This document shows, in pieces, positions 7,864-18,659 of a DNA stretch of 64,000 bases. A program made the translations under genes and the position numbers. Each line of letters opens with the position of its first letter. The stretch's first letter is position 1. The notes under the pieces are model-generated. The model worked only from the letters and a program-made list of their open reading frames with translations. It made no database searches and was not told the origin of the DNA. Source of the DNA: Phormidium tenue FACHB-1050 (lineage in GTDB: Bacteria; Cyanobacteriota; Cyanobacteriia; Pseudanabaenales; Pseudanabaenaceae); assembly GCF_014696925.1 (NCBI RefSeq), contig NZ_JACJQY010000030.1, positions 1 through 64,000 of the forward strand, in the 5' to 3' direction.

Positions 7864-10800
7864 TCATTTCCCTGCCGAAAGTGGGGAGATGACCTTACAA
7901 GAAATCTGAGGTATAGCAGGACTGTGGGGTGTCGAATCGGCTATCAGTCGCAGTCTGCCATGACGATCTCTAGCGATCGTATTCGCCTCAACAATAGATT
8001 TTGAAGATTTCTTTACTAATTCCTGTCTCTGTTCTGGTATAGAATGGTTGGCACTTCGCGCTGACCATTCTGCTGTACTTGGCACAAGTTCCGCTAACTC
8101 CACTAAAGGTTGAATACTAGAAAGCTCATCGCTAGGGCTCTTTGGCAAACCACCTTTTCCAGAAATCGTAAAGCGATTTTCGTGATTAGATAACTTCCCA
8201 CCAACAGCACAACTTTGATTAACTTGCTTAGAAGGATCAGCAAGATTGAGAGGTAAAGTGGTTAGTCCACGACTAGGATCAATTTCAGGAGTAGTAACCA
8301 GCACATTTCCTTGTAACCCGAACTGAGAACTAGCTGTAATGTCGCTAGAGGAAGACAGTTGCTGACGGAACTCCAATCCATAAATACCATTAGTTGTGAT
8401 GTTAATATTGCCGCCATTGCCTGTAAAAGCATTAGCCGAGATATCGCTATTTTCACCCTTGACCCCAACGATAAAACCCGCCTTAATGTTAATGTTGCCA
8501 CCATTGCCCCCTGCACTTGCCTTCCCTGCGGTCGTGGTGATATTACTGGCGTAGCGCAAAAGTAGTATTGATGGAACATTCAAATCGATATTTCCACCAT
8601 TAGTATTGGCAGTTGAAGCGGTAATGGAAGAACCATTAATAAGAGAAAGATAATTAGCTAATATGCTAATATTGCCGCCCAGTCCAGAGCCTAGACTACC
8701 AACAGCGATTGTTGCTCCATCTTCAAGGGTGACATACTGGGGATCGATTGTAATATTGCCACCATCTCCTGTAGATCCTTCTGTTGTATTCGCAAACAAA
8801 CCTGTACCCGCAGCAAAGAGAATGGAATATCCTGCCCTAAGATCAATATTACCCGCTTTACCATCACTACTAGTCTGAGCCGTAACCTTACTATTGTCTT
8901 TAAAAGTAATGCCTTGACCTGCATTAATGTTGATATTTCCCGCATTACCGATACTATTGGTATTGCTGAGGATTTGACTATTGTTTTGGAAGTTGATGAA
9001 GTTGGGGCTAATGATGGAAATATTACCAGCAGGATAAATTCCTTGGGTTGTACTCAAGATAAGGGTATTGTCAAAGATGAGATTTCTCAAACCTGTAATA
9101 ACCACGTCTCCTGATCGCCCACTTTGTCCAGAGCCAAAAATCGTGGTGATAAAAGTGTTGGGGTCATTAATATCGTAGGCGCGTTTAGGAAAATTGACGG
9201 TCTTACTCGTAATCACCTGAAGATTGGCGATCGCTAAATCATCTAATCCATTAATATCTACGGTTCCTGCTTGACCAAAAGCTGACGATGTAAAAAGACC
9301 GAGATTACTAATCTGACTTTTCGCGACTAAGTTGATTTCTCCACCATTACCACTATTAGCTCCTAACTTAGAAATTGAGAACGATAATATATAACTCGTT
9401 AAAGCACTAGTAATTTTGCCATTTGGGGCTGATATAGATACCATTCCTCCGTTCTGAGAACTTGCCAAAGAAGCAAGTGAATAAGCTGACAACGTAGAAT
9501 TGTTTAGATGAATATTTCCAGACCCAGAATATAGAGAAATTGCGCCTCCATTGCGAGAATTAGCAGATTTTGCGAATGAGTATGAGTACAAGGTCAAATC
9601 ATCCAGCATAATATTTCCAGAGGAAGTAGCCAAAGAGATATCACCACCATTTCCAGCATATTCTAAGTTTGATAATGAATAGGAAGCCGTGGAGGAGTTT
9701 ATCGGTGCATTAATTAGCGAAATATTGCCAGAATTAGAAGCTAAAGAAAATGCTCCACCATTGCCAGAAGATCTCGCTCCTGAGTAAGTACCAGAGTCCA
9801 AATAAGTACCAGTGTCACCAAAGAAGCTTCTGACATCTTTAATCGTAATATCACCCGAATAAGTAGCAAAGGATACGTCTCCACCATTGCCTGAGGAGCC
9901 TAATGCTAAGGAAACTGATGGAGACTTCCAAATTGGACGAGTGATCGTAATATCACCAGAGTAGGTGGTTAAAGAAACTGCTCCTGCATTTGCAGAGTTG
10001 CCAGAATAAGCGAAAGAGGATGATTCAATGTATATCTCATTTAAGATAATATTCCCTGAATAAGAAGAGAATGAGATCTTACCGCCATTGCTCGTATTTC
10101 CAGAGAGTGTGAACGAGTCAGTGTACAAATCACTATCCATCGTAATATTGCCAGAATAAGAAGAAATAGCAACGGAGCCACCATTCCCTGCATTGCCAAA
10201 GGTTGGCTCTGAGTATGCGATTAAGTTGGCATTCAGGGCAATATCACCTCGCCCATAGACACGAATATCACCAGCCTTAGCTCCGACAATATTTGTACCA
10301 GTATTAATTTCTTGAGTTGAGATTTTGCCTTGTAAGGCATTGGGCATAAACTGATTAGTCAATAGTACTAATCCACTGGGCTGACTCACTCGAATATTTC
10401 CATTTACGGTAATATTGGCTCTAGCAGGAGTATTTGTATAGGTGGCTGTAGGGGGGATCGCACCTGAAACTATTGGACTAGTCGGCAGTCCACCTAATCG
10501 AGCCCAGTCTATGCCAGCTCTTACATCCAAAGTCGCCTGAGTACTTCCATTAATTGTAATTGGAAGTTGTACTGGGACAACATCCTGAATTGAGCCATCA
10601 CTATTTCTAATCGCTTGATAGTCAGACAAACTAAATGTTGCTAGATCTGCATAGCTCCTTGAGGCATTAAATAAAACTGCATTATTAGGGTTAATTGTCG
10701 TATTAATAGCGCCTGTATTATTGATCGTGACATTATTGAGCGTAACGCTGCCTCCTGCTAAAATATGCAGCGATGCGCCTGTATAGTTCCCTAAAGTGAC

Positions 10801-11715
10801 ATTACCACTGGCGAGAATAACTGGATCGTTAGGACTAATTAAATCACCGATAGTTCCATTTAAGTTCTCAACATTTAAGTTCCCTCCAGCATAGAAATGA
10901 GTATCACCAATCACAGGATTTTGCGATCGCAACAGCATATTTCCACCCGACCATAAACCGCTATTAGGATTGCTTAAAGCAAAAATATCGACAGATTGAT
11001 CACCTTGCAACAGCAATTCCTTACCAGAAATTGCCATAAATGGATTGTTCGCAATATCGCGAATAGTAATATCTTGAGCTTGCAATGTGAGATCTCTAGC
11101 GGCAAGCAATTGCCCCTGTAAGTCCAACCTGTCAGCATTTAGGATTAAATCATGCCCTGTAGAGAGATTTCCACGATTACTAATTGTCGCCCCTGCATTG
11201 CTTGTACCATACTGCAACCCCAGAGTAATGTTCGTCGTTAATAAAGGCGGTGCTTGAGGATTTGCAGCACTAAACTCGCTTCCATCTGAAAACTTGAAAC
11301 TAGTTGCCGTACTCCCAACAAAAGTACCACCAATATCTAACTTCGCATTTGCACCAAACGCAATTCCATTGGGATTGAGTAAAAAGAGATTCGCATTACC
11401 ATTAGCGCTAACGATCCCATCAATATTAGAAATAGAGTTCCCCGTCACTCGCGTTAAAATATTCTGGATATTAGCTGCATTATTAAAATGAACAGTATTA
11501 TTTGTCGGAACTGAGAAATCTTGAAAACTGTGATACAGATTAACACCGTTAGCCGTCCCACCGTTAATTGTATGTGTTAATCCGTCTAGAGTTACTGTAG
11601 AGTTTGTAGGCAGAGTTTGATCAGGGACAATCTGGGCTACTGCCGAGAATATAGCACTTAAATAGCTTACGGCAAATACACCAGAAATATAGATATAGCG
11701 AGTAGCGAGTTTCAT
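7864..11715 (-). CDS. Filamentous haemagglutinin-like TPS exoprotein (copy 1)
   Basis: TpsA-type secreted protein of 1283 residues. A signal peptide (about residues 1-27, ending AVAQ) is followed by the TPS secretion domain (about 30-160) with the LNPNG motif and [11 protein letters not shown]. The body is a beta-helix predicted from repeats of the form GNGG-x-ISL-x-SGNI-x-LNNS, densest over about residues 500-770, and later AGNINI-type rungs. The C-terminus has a single-Cys segment (QSCAVGG), the motif [15 protein letters not shown] and a tail with IVEAN and RLRLIAD. The region after about residue 1150 is similar in the other two exoproteins here. It is divergent from its presumed transporter gene at 12010 and upstream of the CHAT gene. 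Likely cell-surface or secreted; adhesin role inferred from family. Confidence 0.9.
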   Translation of the reverse strand: MKLATRYIYISGVFAVSYLSAIFSAVAQIVPDQTLPTNSTVTLDGLTHTINGGTANGVNLYHSFQDFSVPTNNTVHFNNAANIQNILTRVTGNSISNIDGIVSANGNANLFLLNPNGIAFGANAKLDIGGTFVGSTATSFKFSDGSEFSAANPQAPPLLTTNITLGLQYGTSNAGATISNRGNLSTGHDLILNADRLDLQGQLLAARDLTLQAQDITIRDIANNPFMAISGKELLLQGDQSVDIFALSNPNSGLWSGGNMLLRSQNPVIGDTHFYAGGNLNVENLNGTIGDLISPNDPVILASGNVTLGNYTGASLHILAGGSVTLNNVTINNTGAINTTINPNNAVLFNASRSYADLATFSLSDYQAIRNSDGSIQDVVPVQLPITINGSTQATLDVRAGIDWARLGGLPTSPIVSGAIPPTATYTNTPARANITVNGNIRVSQPSGLVLLTNQFMPNALQGKISTQEINTGTNIVGAKAGDIRVYGRGDIALNANLIAYSEPTFGNAGNGGSVAISSYSGNITMDSDLYTDSFTLSGNTSNGGKISFSSYSGNIILNEIYIESSSFAYSGNSANAGAVSLTTYSGDITITRPIWKSPSVSLALGSSGNGGDVSFATYSGDITIKDVRSFFGDTGTYLDSGTYSGARSSGNGGAFSLASNSGNISLINAPINSSTASYSLSNLEYAGNGGDISLATSSGNIMLDDLTLYSYSFAKSANSRNGGAISLYSGSGNIHLNNSTLSAYSLASLASSQNGGMVSISAPNGKITSALTSYILSFSISKLGANSGNGGEINLVAKSQISNLGLFTSSAFGQAGTVDINGLDDLAIANLQVITSKTVNFPKRAYDINDPNTFITTIFGSGQSGRSGDVVITGLRNLIFDNTLILSTTQGIYPAGNISIISPNFINFQNNSQILSNTNSIGNAGNININAGQGITFKDNSKVTAQTSSDGKAGNIDLRAGYSILFAAGTGLFANTTEGSTGDGGNITIDPQYVTLEDGATIAVGSLGSGLGGNISILANYLSLINGSSITASTANTNGGNIDLNVPSILLLRYASNITTTAGKASAGGNGGNINIKAGFIVGVKGENSDISANAFTGNGGNINITTNGIYGLEFRQQLSSSSDITASSQFGLQGNVLVTTPEIDPSRGLTTLPLNLADPSKQVNQSCAVGGKLSNHENRFTISGKGGLPKSPSDELSSIQPLVELAELVPSTAEWSARSANHSIPEQRQELVKKSSKSIVEANTIARDRHGRLRLIADSTPHSPAIPQISCKVISPLSAGK

Positions 11716-11910
11716 GGCTTAAATTCCGCTTAGCATTCATTTAAGAAATCAAAGGTGGACATCAAGCAAGTTTAAGTAATAGTAAATGTATTTATTCTGA
11801 AAATATTTGCCAGTCTTATAATACCGACTTAGTGGGTAAAGAAATCGTAAAGTTTTTAATAGTGAGATTTTTAAAAACTTTAAATTAATTTTAATTGTGA
11901 GAATCCTCAT

Positions 11911-11965
11911 TATTTTATAGCGATTTTCATTTTGCCGTAGGCAAAATGAAAATCGCTATAAAATA
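11911..11965. repeat. Perfect 26-bp-stem palindrome in a divergent promoter region
   Basis: Arms 11911-11936 and 11940-11965 pair perfectly around a GTA loop. It lies between the divergent exoprotein and transporter genes, about 45 bases before the transporter start. A related palindrome with GC-richer arms is at 50158-50202. The rest of the 11716-12009 gap is A/T-rich and presumably holds both promoters, but I see no convincing boxes. Confidence 0.8.
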
Positions 11966-12009
11966 GGAGTCAGTTTAAAAGCTTTTAGTGAGAGTTGAGA
12001 GTAATTATT

Positions 12010-13758
12010 GTGAAGTTATTGTATGAGGAAATCCTGATTCTCTTGAGAGGGAAAAAGAAAAATATAGCGGTTCTAGCGATCGCTCTCAGTTCCTATACAA
12101 CATCAATCTTTGCTCAAACCACTTCCACTGCTCCCACAATTCCTGACGATCTCAACCCCAAACTCCCTCCAAACAACCTGACTGAACCTTTTAAACTTCC
12201 TTCTCCCGACCTCCTATTTGCCCCAAGCCCCCAACTCCCTCCATCTCCTAGTAATGACAATTTTGAATCATCTGAATCCATAGTAGTCAAAAAGTTTGAA
12301 GTAATTGGTAGTAGTGTTTTTAGTGAACAAGAACTTGAAAAAGTTACTGAGTCTTACCTTAACCGAGCAATCTCGATTATTGATTTATTTCAAGCCAGAA
12401 CCAAAATCACTGAACTGTATTTAAACCGTGGATATATTACCTCTGGTGCATATCTGCCAGAACAAGATTTGCAAACAGGAGTAGTTAAAATCCAGATTGT
12501 TGAAGGTGGACTGGATGAAATTCAGATCACAGGCTTGAATAGGCTCAATTCAGGGTATATCCAATCACGAATTGAGATTGCCACCGCCAAGCCTCTCAAT
12601 CGTAATCGATTGCTAGAGGCGCTACAACTATTGCAAATCAATCCCCTCATTGAGAGCATATCGGCAAATCTATCGCCGAGTTTGCAAGCTGGATTAAACA
12701 ATTTAGAAGTCAAGGTAACTGAATCAAAAACCTTTAGCTTGCCGATCACCTTTGATAACAGTCGAACTCCCAGTGTTGGCTCCGATCGCCGCCAAATTCA
12801 GCTTGTCGAAGCCAATCTCACGGGATTAGGCGATCGCTTGAGCCTGTCCTATGCAAATACCAATGGTAGTAATGCTTTTGATGCTAGTTATACAGTTCCC
12901 ATTAATCCTCATAATGGGACGATTAGCCTCAACTTTGGCAATTCTGCGAGTAATGTGGTGGAAATACCATTTAATATCCTTGATATTATTTCTAGCTCTC
13001 GTAATTATGAATTATCAATTCGTCAACCTTTGCTCCAAAATACTGCTCAAGAATTTGCTCTAGGCTTAACCTTAAGCCATCGTCAAAGCACAGCATCATT
13101 ATTAGGTGGTGCAATTCCTTTTCCTTCCCTTGGAGCGGATGCTGATGGACAGACTAAGGTTACCGCCCTACGCTTCTTTCAAGATTATGTGCAACGGAGT
13201 ACTGAAGAAGTCCTAGCATTGCGTTCCCAACTGAGTTTAGGGATTAAGGCCTTTGGTTCAACGATTAATGCTGTATCTCCCGATAGTCAATTTTTGGCTT
13301 GGCGTGGGCAAACTCAATATGTACGCCTGTTAGCACCCGAAACTCTTTTGTTTCTTAGTGCTGATTTACAACTTAGCGATCGCCCGATGCTGTCACAGGA
13401 GCAGATTAGTTTTGGTGGACAAAACACCCTGCGTGGATTTCGGCAAGATGCGCTCCTAAGTGATAATGGATTGCTAGTATCCGCCGAAGTGCGAATTCCG
13501 ATCATGCGAATTCCTGAAATTGGCGGACTTTTACAGGTTGTACCATTCTTTGATTTTGGTAAAGCTTGGAATCATCAAGCCTCTAATCAACCCGATCCTA
13601 GTGCGCTTGCTTCGATAGGAATGGGATTACGATTTCAAATAAGCGATCGCCTGACTGTTCGTCTTGATGTGGGGATTCCCCTGAGCCGAATTTCTGCTGA
13701 GAAAAAGACCTTACAAGAAAATGGGATTTATTTTTCAATAGTTGCTAACCCCTTTTAG
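12010..13758 (+). CDS. FhaC/ShlB-type outer-membrane TPS transporter (copy 1)
   Basis: TpsB-type outer-membrane pore that exports FHA-like proteins from the periplasm. I prefer the GTG at 12010, which gives a basic n-region (LLRGKKKN) and a signal ending FAQ; a TTG at 11995 is also in frame. From the GTG it is 582 residues. A proline-rich linker leads to POTRA domains (about 90-240; VKKFEVIGSSVF, LYLNRGYITSGA) and a 16-strand barrel. The conserved loop-6 motif appears as LRGF (FGGQNTLRGF). The protein ends in Phe, as outer-membrane barrels do. It is divergent from the exoprotein at 7864-11715, its likely substrate, and is followed by the CHASE2 kinase on the same strand. A homologue is at 20745-22529. 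Confidence 0.9.
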   Translation: MKLLYEEILILLRGKKKNIAVLAIALSSYTTSIFAQTTSTAPTIPDDLNPKLPPNNLTEPFKLPSPDLLFAPSPQLPPSPSNDNFESSESIVVKKFEVIGSSVFSEQELEKVTESYLNRAISIIDLFQARTKITELYLNRGYITSGAYLPEQDLQTGVVKIQIVEGGLDEIQITGLNRLNSGYIQSRIEIATAKPLNRNRLLEALQLLQINPLIESISANLSPSLQAGLNNLEVKVTESKTFSLPITFDNSRTPSVGSDRRQIQLVEANLTGLGDRLSLSYANTNGSNAFDASYTVPINPHNGTISLNFGNSASNVVEIPFNILDIISSSRNYELSIRQPLLQNTAQEFALGLTLSHRQSTASLLGGAIPFPSLGADADGQTKVTALRFFQDYVQRSTEEVLALRSQLSLGIKAFGSTINAVSPDSQFLAWRGQTQYVRLLAPETLLFLSADLQLSDRPMLSQEQISFGGQNTLRGFRQDALLSDNGLLVSAEVRIPIMRIPEIGGLLQVVPFFDFGKAWNHQASNQPDPSALASIGMGLRFQISDRLTVRLDVGIPLSRISAEKKTLQENGIYFSIVANPF

Positions 13759-13762
13759 AATG

Positions 13763-13869
13763 TATAGCTGTCGCCAAGTGTATGACCTAAGAAGAGAAAG
13801 GCGGCGCTTCGCGCCGCCTTTCTCTTCTTAGGTTTTGCTTTTGTCCTAACACTATCGACGGCAGCTATA
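13763..13869. repeat. Variable-arm palindrome, family A
   Basis: Full nested form. The outer arms are TATAGCTGTCG and CGACGGCAGCTATA. Inner stem 13786-13807 with 13811-13832 is 22 bp and perfect, with core GGCGGCGC, loop TTC. It starts 4 bases after the transporter stop and can serve as its terminator. Confidence 0.85.
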
Positions 13870-13958
13870 GAAATCCTAAATGGTTTGTGGAAGGACACCC
13901 CATCGGGGGTGTCCTTCCACAAACCAAAAAAATCCACAAATGATATAGGACTGCTATA
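13866..13958. repeat. Nested palindrome with AATCCTAAATGG arms
   Basis: Inner perfect hairpin 13882-13901 with 13906-13925 (20 bp, core ACACCCC/GGGGTGT). It is flanked by imperfect outer arms beginning TATAGAAATCC and ending GGACTGCTATA. It shares five bases with the end of the preceding family A element, so the two are fused. Confidence 0.75.
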
Positions 13959-13983
13959 TAAGTAGTTAAGCATAAGCAAACTT

Positions 13984-14038
13984 AAAACCCAGATTGCCAT
14001 GTCGCCCGCTACGCGGGCGACATGGCAATCTGGGTTTT
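13984..14038. repeat. Variable-arm palindrome with CGCCCGC core
   Basis: Perfect 26-bp stem, 13984-14009 with 14013-14038, loop TAC. Looser outer arms (TAAGTAG before, CTACTTA after) extend the symmetry to about 13960-14066. Together with the two preceding elements it fills the 320-base gap before the CHASE2 kinase. No gene is visible in this gap. Confidence 0.85.
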
Positions 14039-14078
14039 GTTTATAACTATGCCGAGCTACTTACGTTAAAATTTACCT

Positions 14079-16511
14079 ATGTGGATCAATCTAAAAAGGC
14101 GAATTTGGAAATGGCGTGGGGTCTTTGCCGTTGTGCCTGCAACAACAGGAGTTTTACTATGGATTCGCTTTATGGGAATCCTGCAACCGTTAGAACTATC
14201 TGTATATGATTTGTTTTTTCAGTGGCGACCATCTGAACCAATCGATGAGCGTATCGTGATTGTGGCGATTGAGGAACCAGATATCAAGAAATTTGGTTCT
14301 CCTATTACTGACGATACCCTTGCTAAACTCCTCACTTTAATTAAACAGCAACAACCTAGAGTCATTGGGCTAGATATCTACCGTGATTTACCAGTTCCTC
14401 AAAAATATGGCTCCGAATATCAAGAGTTAGTTAATATATTTGAATCTACCCCAAATCTGATTGGCATTCGCAAAGTGGTTGCAAATCAAGATGGTAGTGA
14501 TGTTGATGCTTCACCAGTTCTCGAAAAGCTTAATCAAGTAGCCGCCAATGACTTTTCGCTAGATGGTGATGGTAAAGTTCGCCGTATACTTCTATCTCTA
14601 AAAAATAAGCAAGGTAAGACAATACCTAGTTTGAGTGCAGCCTTAGCCATTCGCTACCTTCAAAAGGAAAATATCAATCTTGAAGTTATTGATCCAAAAG
14701 TACAGACATATAGATTAGGTAAAGCAATATTTTCGCCACTTCAAGAACATGATGGCGGCTATACCCACGAAGTCTTGGGAGGCTATCAAATATTATCGAA
14801 CTACCGTAATTTTCAGAGTGGTTTTCGTACAGTTTCCCTAACTAATGTCCTCAATGGAAATATTCCTGAGAATATATTTCGCGATCGCCTTGTTGTGATT
14901 GGGATTACCGCCGAAAGTAGTAGTGATTATTTTATCACTCCATACAATGGCACAATTGTGAAAGGCTCTTTCTCAGCCACTAGTGGAGTCGAGCTTCATG
15001 CGAGTATTTCTAGTCAATTAATTGCCAATGCCATTGACGGACGACCAACCTTAAAAGTTTGGGCAAAACCCTTAGAGATTTTGTGGATTGCCATGTTTGC
15101 GATCGCGGGCGGTTTACTATGCTGGAATAGTCGTTATGCGAGACCAATCACCCAATCAAAAATTTCTTTGCGTCTACCTTGGGTCACTCTAGCGATCTCC
15201 TTTCTAGGAGGAGGTCTATTTACCACAAGTTATATTGTTTTTCTATGGGGATGGTGGATTCCTTTCATACCGTCTTTATTAGCACTAATTAGCTCAGCGA
15301 TCATAGTTAAAAGTTATACAGCCCTCAGTGCTAACGAAGCCCGTAAACGCGCTATTCTTTCCGTTATTCCTGATTTGATGTTCAATGTTAGCGGCGATGG
15401 CATTTATTTAGGGCTGATTAACTATGAGAGGACGATCAAGTTAGCTATTCCTGACTTGGAGAATATTGGTAAGCATCTTTCCCAAATCTTACCGACCGAA
15501 ATCAGCGATCGCCACCTTTATCATATTCGGCAGGCTTTGACTACTGGACAGATCCAGATTTATGAACAGCAAATCTGTATTAATAATATTTGCCAAGATG
15601 AGGAAGTGCGTATTGTTGTAAGTGGTCGCAATGAAGTGCTATTTATGATTCGCAATATTAGCGATCGTAAACAAGCGGAATTAGCAATTTATAAAAAGAA
15701 TGCTGAATTAGCTACTACATTAGATGAACTGAAAACGACCCAAAAGCAACTGATTGAGTCCGAAAAGTATGCCGCCCTTGGTAGCATGGTCGCTGGTGTT
15801 GCCCATGAAGTGAATACACCTATTGGCAATAGCTTAATGGCAGCTTCCATTCTTGATAGTGCGACCAATAAATTTAAGGGATTTTTTGATCGTGGTGAAC
15901 TCAAAAAATCGAGCTTGCAGACTTATTTTGAAAAAGCCCAAAGTAGCAGCGAGATTCTACTAGTTAACTTGCACCGTGCAGCGGAACTCGTTCAAAACTT
16001 TAAGCAAGTTGCTGTCGATCAATCAAGTTTAGAACAGCGTAGCTTTCAAGTAAAAAATTATATTGAAACAATCTTGATTAGTCTAGCGCCACAAATCCAA
16101 CGTACCCAGCATAGGATTAATGTCTATGGAGATGATGCAATCATGATCCGCAGCTATCCAGGGGCTTTTTCGCAAATTGTCACCAATTTAGTCATGAATT
16201 CTTTGACTCATGCTTATATTGATTTAGATAAAAGTGGACGGTTACAATTTGAACTTATTCAGCAAGATGATCAAGTTCTCATTATCTATTCTGATGATGG
16301 CAAAGGCATTCCTTCCGAAAGTTTAGCCAAAATTTTTGAGCCTTTTTTCACGACAGCTAGAGATAAAGGTGGGAGCGGTTTGGGTCTGCATATTATCTAT
16401 AATCTTGTGACCCAAAATCTTAAGGGAACGATTTTTTGTGAAAGTGAAATCAATGTTGGCACAAAGTTTACGATCGCCTTACCAGTTGATTTAAGCTGTG
16501 ACCAAAAGTAG
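14079..16511 (+). CDS. CHASE2 domain sensor histidine kinase
   Basis: Membrane kinase of 810 residues. One N-terminal membrane segment (about residues 17-35) is followed by a CHASE2 sensor domain outside the cytoplasm (about 40-320; ELSVYDLFFQWR, VVIGITAESSSDYF). Three membrane segments lie at about 330-415. A PAS-like domain (about 425-525) follows, then a coiled coil. The HisKA domain has H575 (GVAHEVNTPIG). The HATPase has N-box NLVMNSLTHA, DDGKGI and GSGLGLHI. It has no receiver, so a separate response regulator is needed; none is adjacent. CHASE2 proteins are commonly encoded beside DUF928 and TPS genes in cyanobacteria, and position suggests it senses envelope state for this island. That regulatory link is inferred. 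Confidence 0.9.
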   Translation: MWINLKRRIWKWRGVFAVVPATTGVLLWIRFMGILQPLELSVYDLFFQWRPSEPIDERIVIVAIEEPDIKKFGSPITDDTLAKLLTLIKQQQPRVIGLDIYRDLPVPQKYGSEYQELVNIFESTPNLIGIRKVVANQDGSDVDASPVLEKLNQVAANDFSLDGDGKVRRILLSLKNKQGKTIPSLSAALAIRYLQKENINLEVIDPKVQTYRLGKAIFSPLQEHDGGYTHEVLGGYQILSNYRNFQSGFRTVSLTNVLNGNIPENIFRDRLVVIGITAESSSDYFITPYNGTIVKGSFSATSGVELHASISSQLIANAIDGRPTLKVWAKPLEILWIAMFAIAGGLLCWNSRYARPITQSKISLRLPWVTLAISFLGGGLFTTSYIVFLWGWWIPFIPSLLALISSAIIVKSYTALSANEARKRAILSVIPDLMFNVSGDGIYLGLINYERTIKLAIPDLENIGKHLSQILPTEISDRHLYHIRQALTTGQIQIYEQQICINNICQDEEVRIVVSGRNEVLFMIRNISDRKQAELAIYKKNAELATTLDELKTTQKQLIESEKYAALGSMVAGVAHEVNTPIGNSLMAASILDSATNKFKGFFDRGELKKSSLQTYFEKAQSSSEILLVNLHRAAELVQNFKQVAVDQSSLEQRSFQVKNYIETILISLAPQIQRTQHRINVYGDDAIMIRSYPGAFSQIVTNLVMNSLTHAYIDLDKSGRLQFELIQQDDQVLIIYSDDGKGIPSESLAKIFEPFFTTARDKGGSGLGLHIIYNLVTQNLKGTIFCESEINVGTKFTIALPVDLSCDQK

Positions 16512-16541
16512 CGATCGGAGGATGGGTAAAGCGGATTACGT

Positions 16542-16952
16542 TTAGTTAGAAGATTTAGACTCAGGCAATTGAACCACGCCACCTGCGATGAGTTGCCATT
16601 GGTCATTTAGCCTCGCCCAAGTTCTTCCATATCGATAGTAGCCATGAAAAGATTGACCATTCATAGTGGCGCTGATTTCAGCCTTAACGGTTACGGTAGC
16701 TATATTTTCAAAGGTTTTAATGATTTGATCTGTGAAAGTGATGCTGTGAAAGATAACTAATTTGTTTCTGTGTGCTTCTAAATCGTCAGATTTTGTTGCT
16801 ACAGATCCGTCTAGAAAGACAAATTGTAACTCATTAGAAATCAATTCATTTAGGGTAGTTACATCATTTGAGAGTTGAGCTTTACGGATACGTTCTTCAA
16901 GTTCTTGAATTATTTCTTCCATATTCATATTCATATTTTTATTTTGATCCAT
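16542..16952 (-). CDS. NTF2-like / DUF4440 small protein
   Basis: This 136-residue cytoplasmic protein has the NTF2 cone fold pattern: an N-terminal helix (EEIIQELEERIRKAQL), LISNELQFVFLDGSV, then strands ending YRYGRTWARLNDQWQLIAGG. Such proteins bind small molecules or act as enzymes or subunits. No catalytic residue pattern allows a specific call. The N-terminus has repeated Asn-Met; starts at nearby Met codons are also possible. It is convergent with the CHASE2 kinase (30 bases apart) with no clear hairpin between them. It is transcribed in the same direction as the hydrolase at 17172-18338, which is upstream. Confidence 0.75.
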   Translation of the reverse strand: MDQNKNMNMNMEEIIQELEERIRKAQLSNDVTTLNELISNELQFVFLDGSVATKSDDLEAHRNKLVIFHSITFTDQIIKTFENIATVTVKAEISATMNGQSFHGYYRYGRTWARLNDQWQLIAGGVVQLPESKSSN

Positions 16953-16975
16953 AATTTAGCGACCTCGCTCATACC

Positions 16976-17071
16976 AATTCAGGAAAGTGTGGACACACTT
17001 TCCTGAATTGAAAACCAAATCCAGTAAGCCCAAAGCATAAAATAGCGTAGCCATTTTATGCTTTGGGCTTA
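16976..17071 (+). repeat. Three-hairpin intergenic element, copy 2
   Basis: The first hairpin, 16976-16991 with 16994-17009, is perfect over 16 bp. A central AAACC/AGTAAG part follows. The last hairpin spans about 17025-17071 (AGCCCAAAGCATAAAA arms). It has the same order as copies at 3705 and 18371, but the last stem has different arm sequence. Confidence 0.75.
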
Positions 17072-17102
17072 CTCCATTCACAATCTAAAAATAGACATTA
17101 AA

Positions 17103-17153
17103 ACTCAAAGATTAGCTGTGCGGCGCGAAGCGCCGCACAGCTAATCTTTGAGT
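17103..17153. terminator. Palindromic terminator after the alpha/beta hydrolase
   Basis: Perfect 24-bp stem, 17103-17126 with 17130-17153, loop GAA, core GCGGCGC. It lies 18 bases beyond the hydrolase stop on the minus strand. Family A core with unique arms. Confidence 0.8.
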
Positions 17154-17171
17154 GGGAAAGGATTAGATTTC

Positions 17172-18338
17172 TCAAAGAGAAGGCACAGAAGGTAGATCTG
17201 CGTTCTCTTCCACGTTTGTCAGGTTGTTGTAATCCACATCTCCGTCTGTTAAAAAACGAAGGGTTTCTTGATAGAGACTCTTCCAGTAACGGTTACTCAT
17301 ATTTTGACTCACTTCGGTGGGGTCTATCATTGGGTGCGGGACTAACATATCCCTCTCGTAAATGAAATATTTTTTGCCACTGGCTTCACCACCGACTTTA
17401 GCAAAGAAATCTTGATTGGTCTTAATATCAGCGGCATCTTCATTAGCAGTCAGCACTAAAAAGAGAGGGATATTTTTTAGCGACTGAATTGAGTCCTTAC
17501 TTTGCACTTCTCTACTGCCAAAGCGATTGGTTGCGGTCAAGCAACCGACTGGAAACTGCAAATTAGGGTCCCAACCCGATTCTTTAATATCGAGAGGTCC
17601 TGCCAGATTGATATATTTCAGGTTGTCTTCGCCGAAGATTTGTAGTAGCGGTGCGTAAGCCACGACTCGCTTAACTCGGTCTGGACGAGCCCCTGCCAAG
17701 CCTAAAGCAACGGCTCCTCCTACAGAGAGTCCAACGGTATAAATCGGTCCAGGAATTGCTGTTAACTCGTTGAGGCGGGCTTCAGCATTGAGTAAATAGT
17801 CACGGTGAGACGAATCAAAGTACTTGTCAAAGTCTGGATCATTCGGACGCTCAATCGATTGCACAATATCTAGCAAGCGCGGTTCAATTTTTATCAAGCG
17901 TGCAATCAGAGCTAGCCGCTGGTTAAAACCAGGATGAGTAAAGCCTTCAGCCTTACTGGAAACGTTGGTTAGGTAGTTTCGCAGTACTGGGTCTTGTTGA
18001 ACTTTGGCTTTTAGGGGATTGGCGATTTCAGGCTTTAGGTCAATCTGGGGCCAAGTTCTGGCTGGATTGATGTAAACATGTCCAGCGAGGGAGGGTTGAT
18101 AGACATTAAACCCATTGCGAAATAAATAATCGGCTAAGCGCCAAGTCTGGTGAGGCTTAGCGCTAAAACCATGAAAAATCAACACTGTTCCCTGAATCGG
18201 TTGATCGGGAGCATGAAACAGGTAATACGGATAAGCCCCTACCCGACGATCGGGGTTACTATCAATACTGCGAATATAGGTGTTGATCGCCTCCTTGGTC
18301 TGATTAATTTGCGCGGCGGTTGGAATAATTTGACTCAT
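17172..18338 (-). CDS. Alpha/beta hydrolase
   Basis: The protein has 388 residues. An oxyanion-type segment LIFHGFSAKPHQTW is followed by the nucleophile elbow GLSVGG, with Ser as the likely catalytic residue, and a late acid/His region (NEDAADI; VPHPMI) that could complete the triad. There is no signal peptide, so it is probably cytoplasmic. About 100 residues between the oxyanion region and the elbow form an extended cap, larger than in minimal hydrolases. Substrate (ester, lipid or peptide) cannot be told from sequence. It lies between the two TPS blocks, and palindromes on both sides isolate it from neighbours. Confidence 0.8.
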   Translation of the reverse strand: MSQIIPTAAQINQTKEAINTYIRSIDSNPDRRVGAYPYYLFHAPDQPIQGTVLIFHGFSAKPHQTWRLADYLFRNGFNVYQPSLAGHVYINPARTWPQIDLKPEIANPLKAKVQQDPVLRNYLTNVSSKAEGFTHPGFNQRLALIARLIKIEPRLLDIVQSIERPNDPDFDKYFDSSHRDYLLNAEARLNELTAIPGPIYTVGLSVGGAVALGLAGARPDRVKRVVAYAPLLQIFGEDNLKYINLAGPLDIKESGWDPNLQFPVGCLTATNRFGSREVQSKDSIQSLKNIPLFLVLTANEDAADIKTNQDFFAKVGGEASGKKYFIYERDMLVPHPMIDPTEVSQNMSNRYWKSLYQETLRFLTDGDVDYNNLTNVEENADLPSVPSL

Positions 18339-18370
18339 ATCAAGAGGCTCCTGCTGTGAATAGAGATTTA

Positions 18371-18472
18371 TACCAATTCACGAAAGTGTGTCAACATTTT
18401 TGTGAATTAAAACCAAACTCAGTATAAGTTCTAAAAACTAAAAATGGCTACGCCATTTTGTGCATTGGTATA
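18371..18472 (+). repeat. Three-hairpin intergenic element, copy 3
   Basis: Begins ACCAATTCACGAAAGTGTG and ends ATTGGTATAA. The third hairpin has AAAATGGC/GCCATTTT arms. Stems are less perfect than in copy 2. It lies upstream of the alpha/beta hydrolase start and could carry its promoter or block read-through. Confidence 0.7.
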
Positions 18473-18478
18473 AGAAAA

Positions 18479-18595
18479 TATAGCTACCGTCGATTGTGTT
18501 AGGACAAAATCAAAACCCAAGAAGAGAATGGCGGCGCGAAGCGCCGCCATTCTCTTCTTGGGTTTTATGCCCTCATACACTTGGCGACAGCTATA
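18479..18595. repeat. Variable-arm palindrome, family A, full form
   Basis: Outer arms TATAGCTACCG and CGACAGCTATA. Inner perfect 26-bp stem 18512-18537 with 18541-18566, loop GAA. The arm GAAGAGAATGG is also present in the degraded copy at 41519. Confidence 0.85.
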
Positions 18596-18659
18596 AAAGC
18601 GATCGCGCATTTTTTCTTCATTACCCCAAAATCATTTACCAGATTACCAACTAAATTTT

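Noticed and set aside
13755-14000. 81-residue minus-strand frame
   Set aside because: Made of palindromic repeat DNA; the residues (KAKPKKRKAARSAAF) come from the repeat cores.
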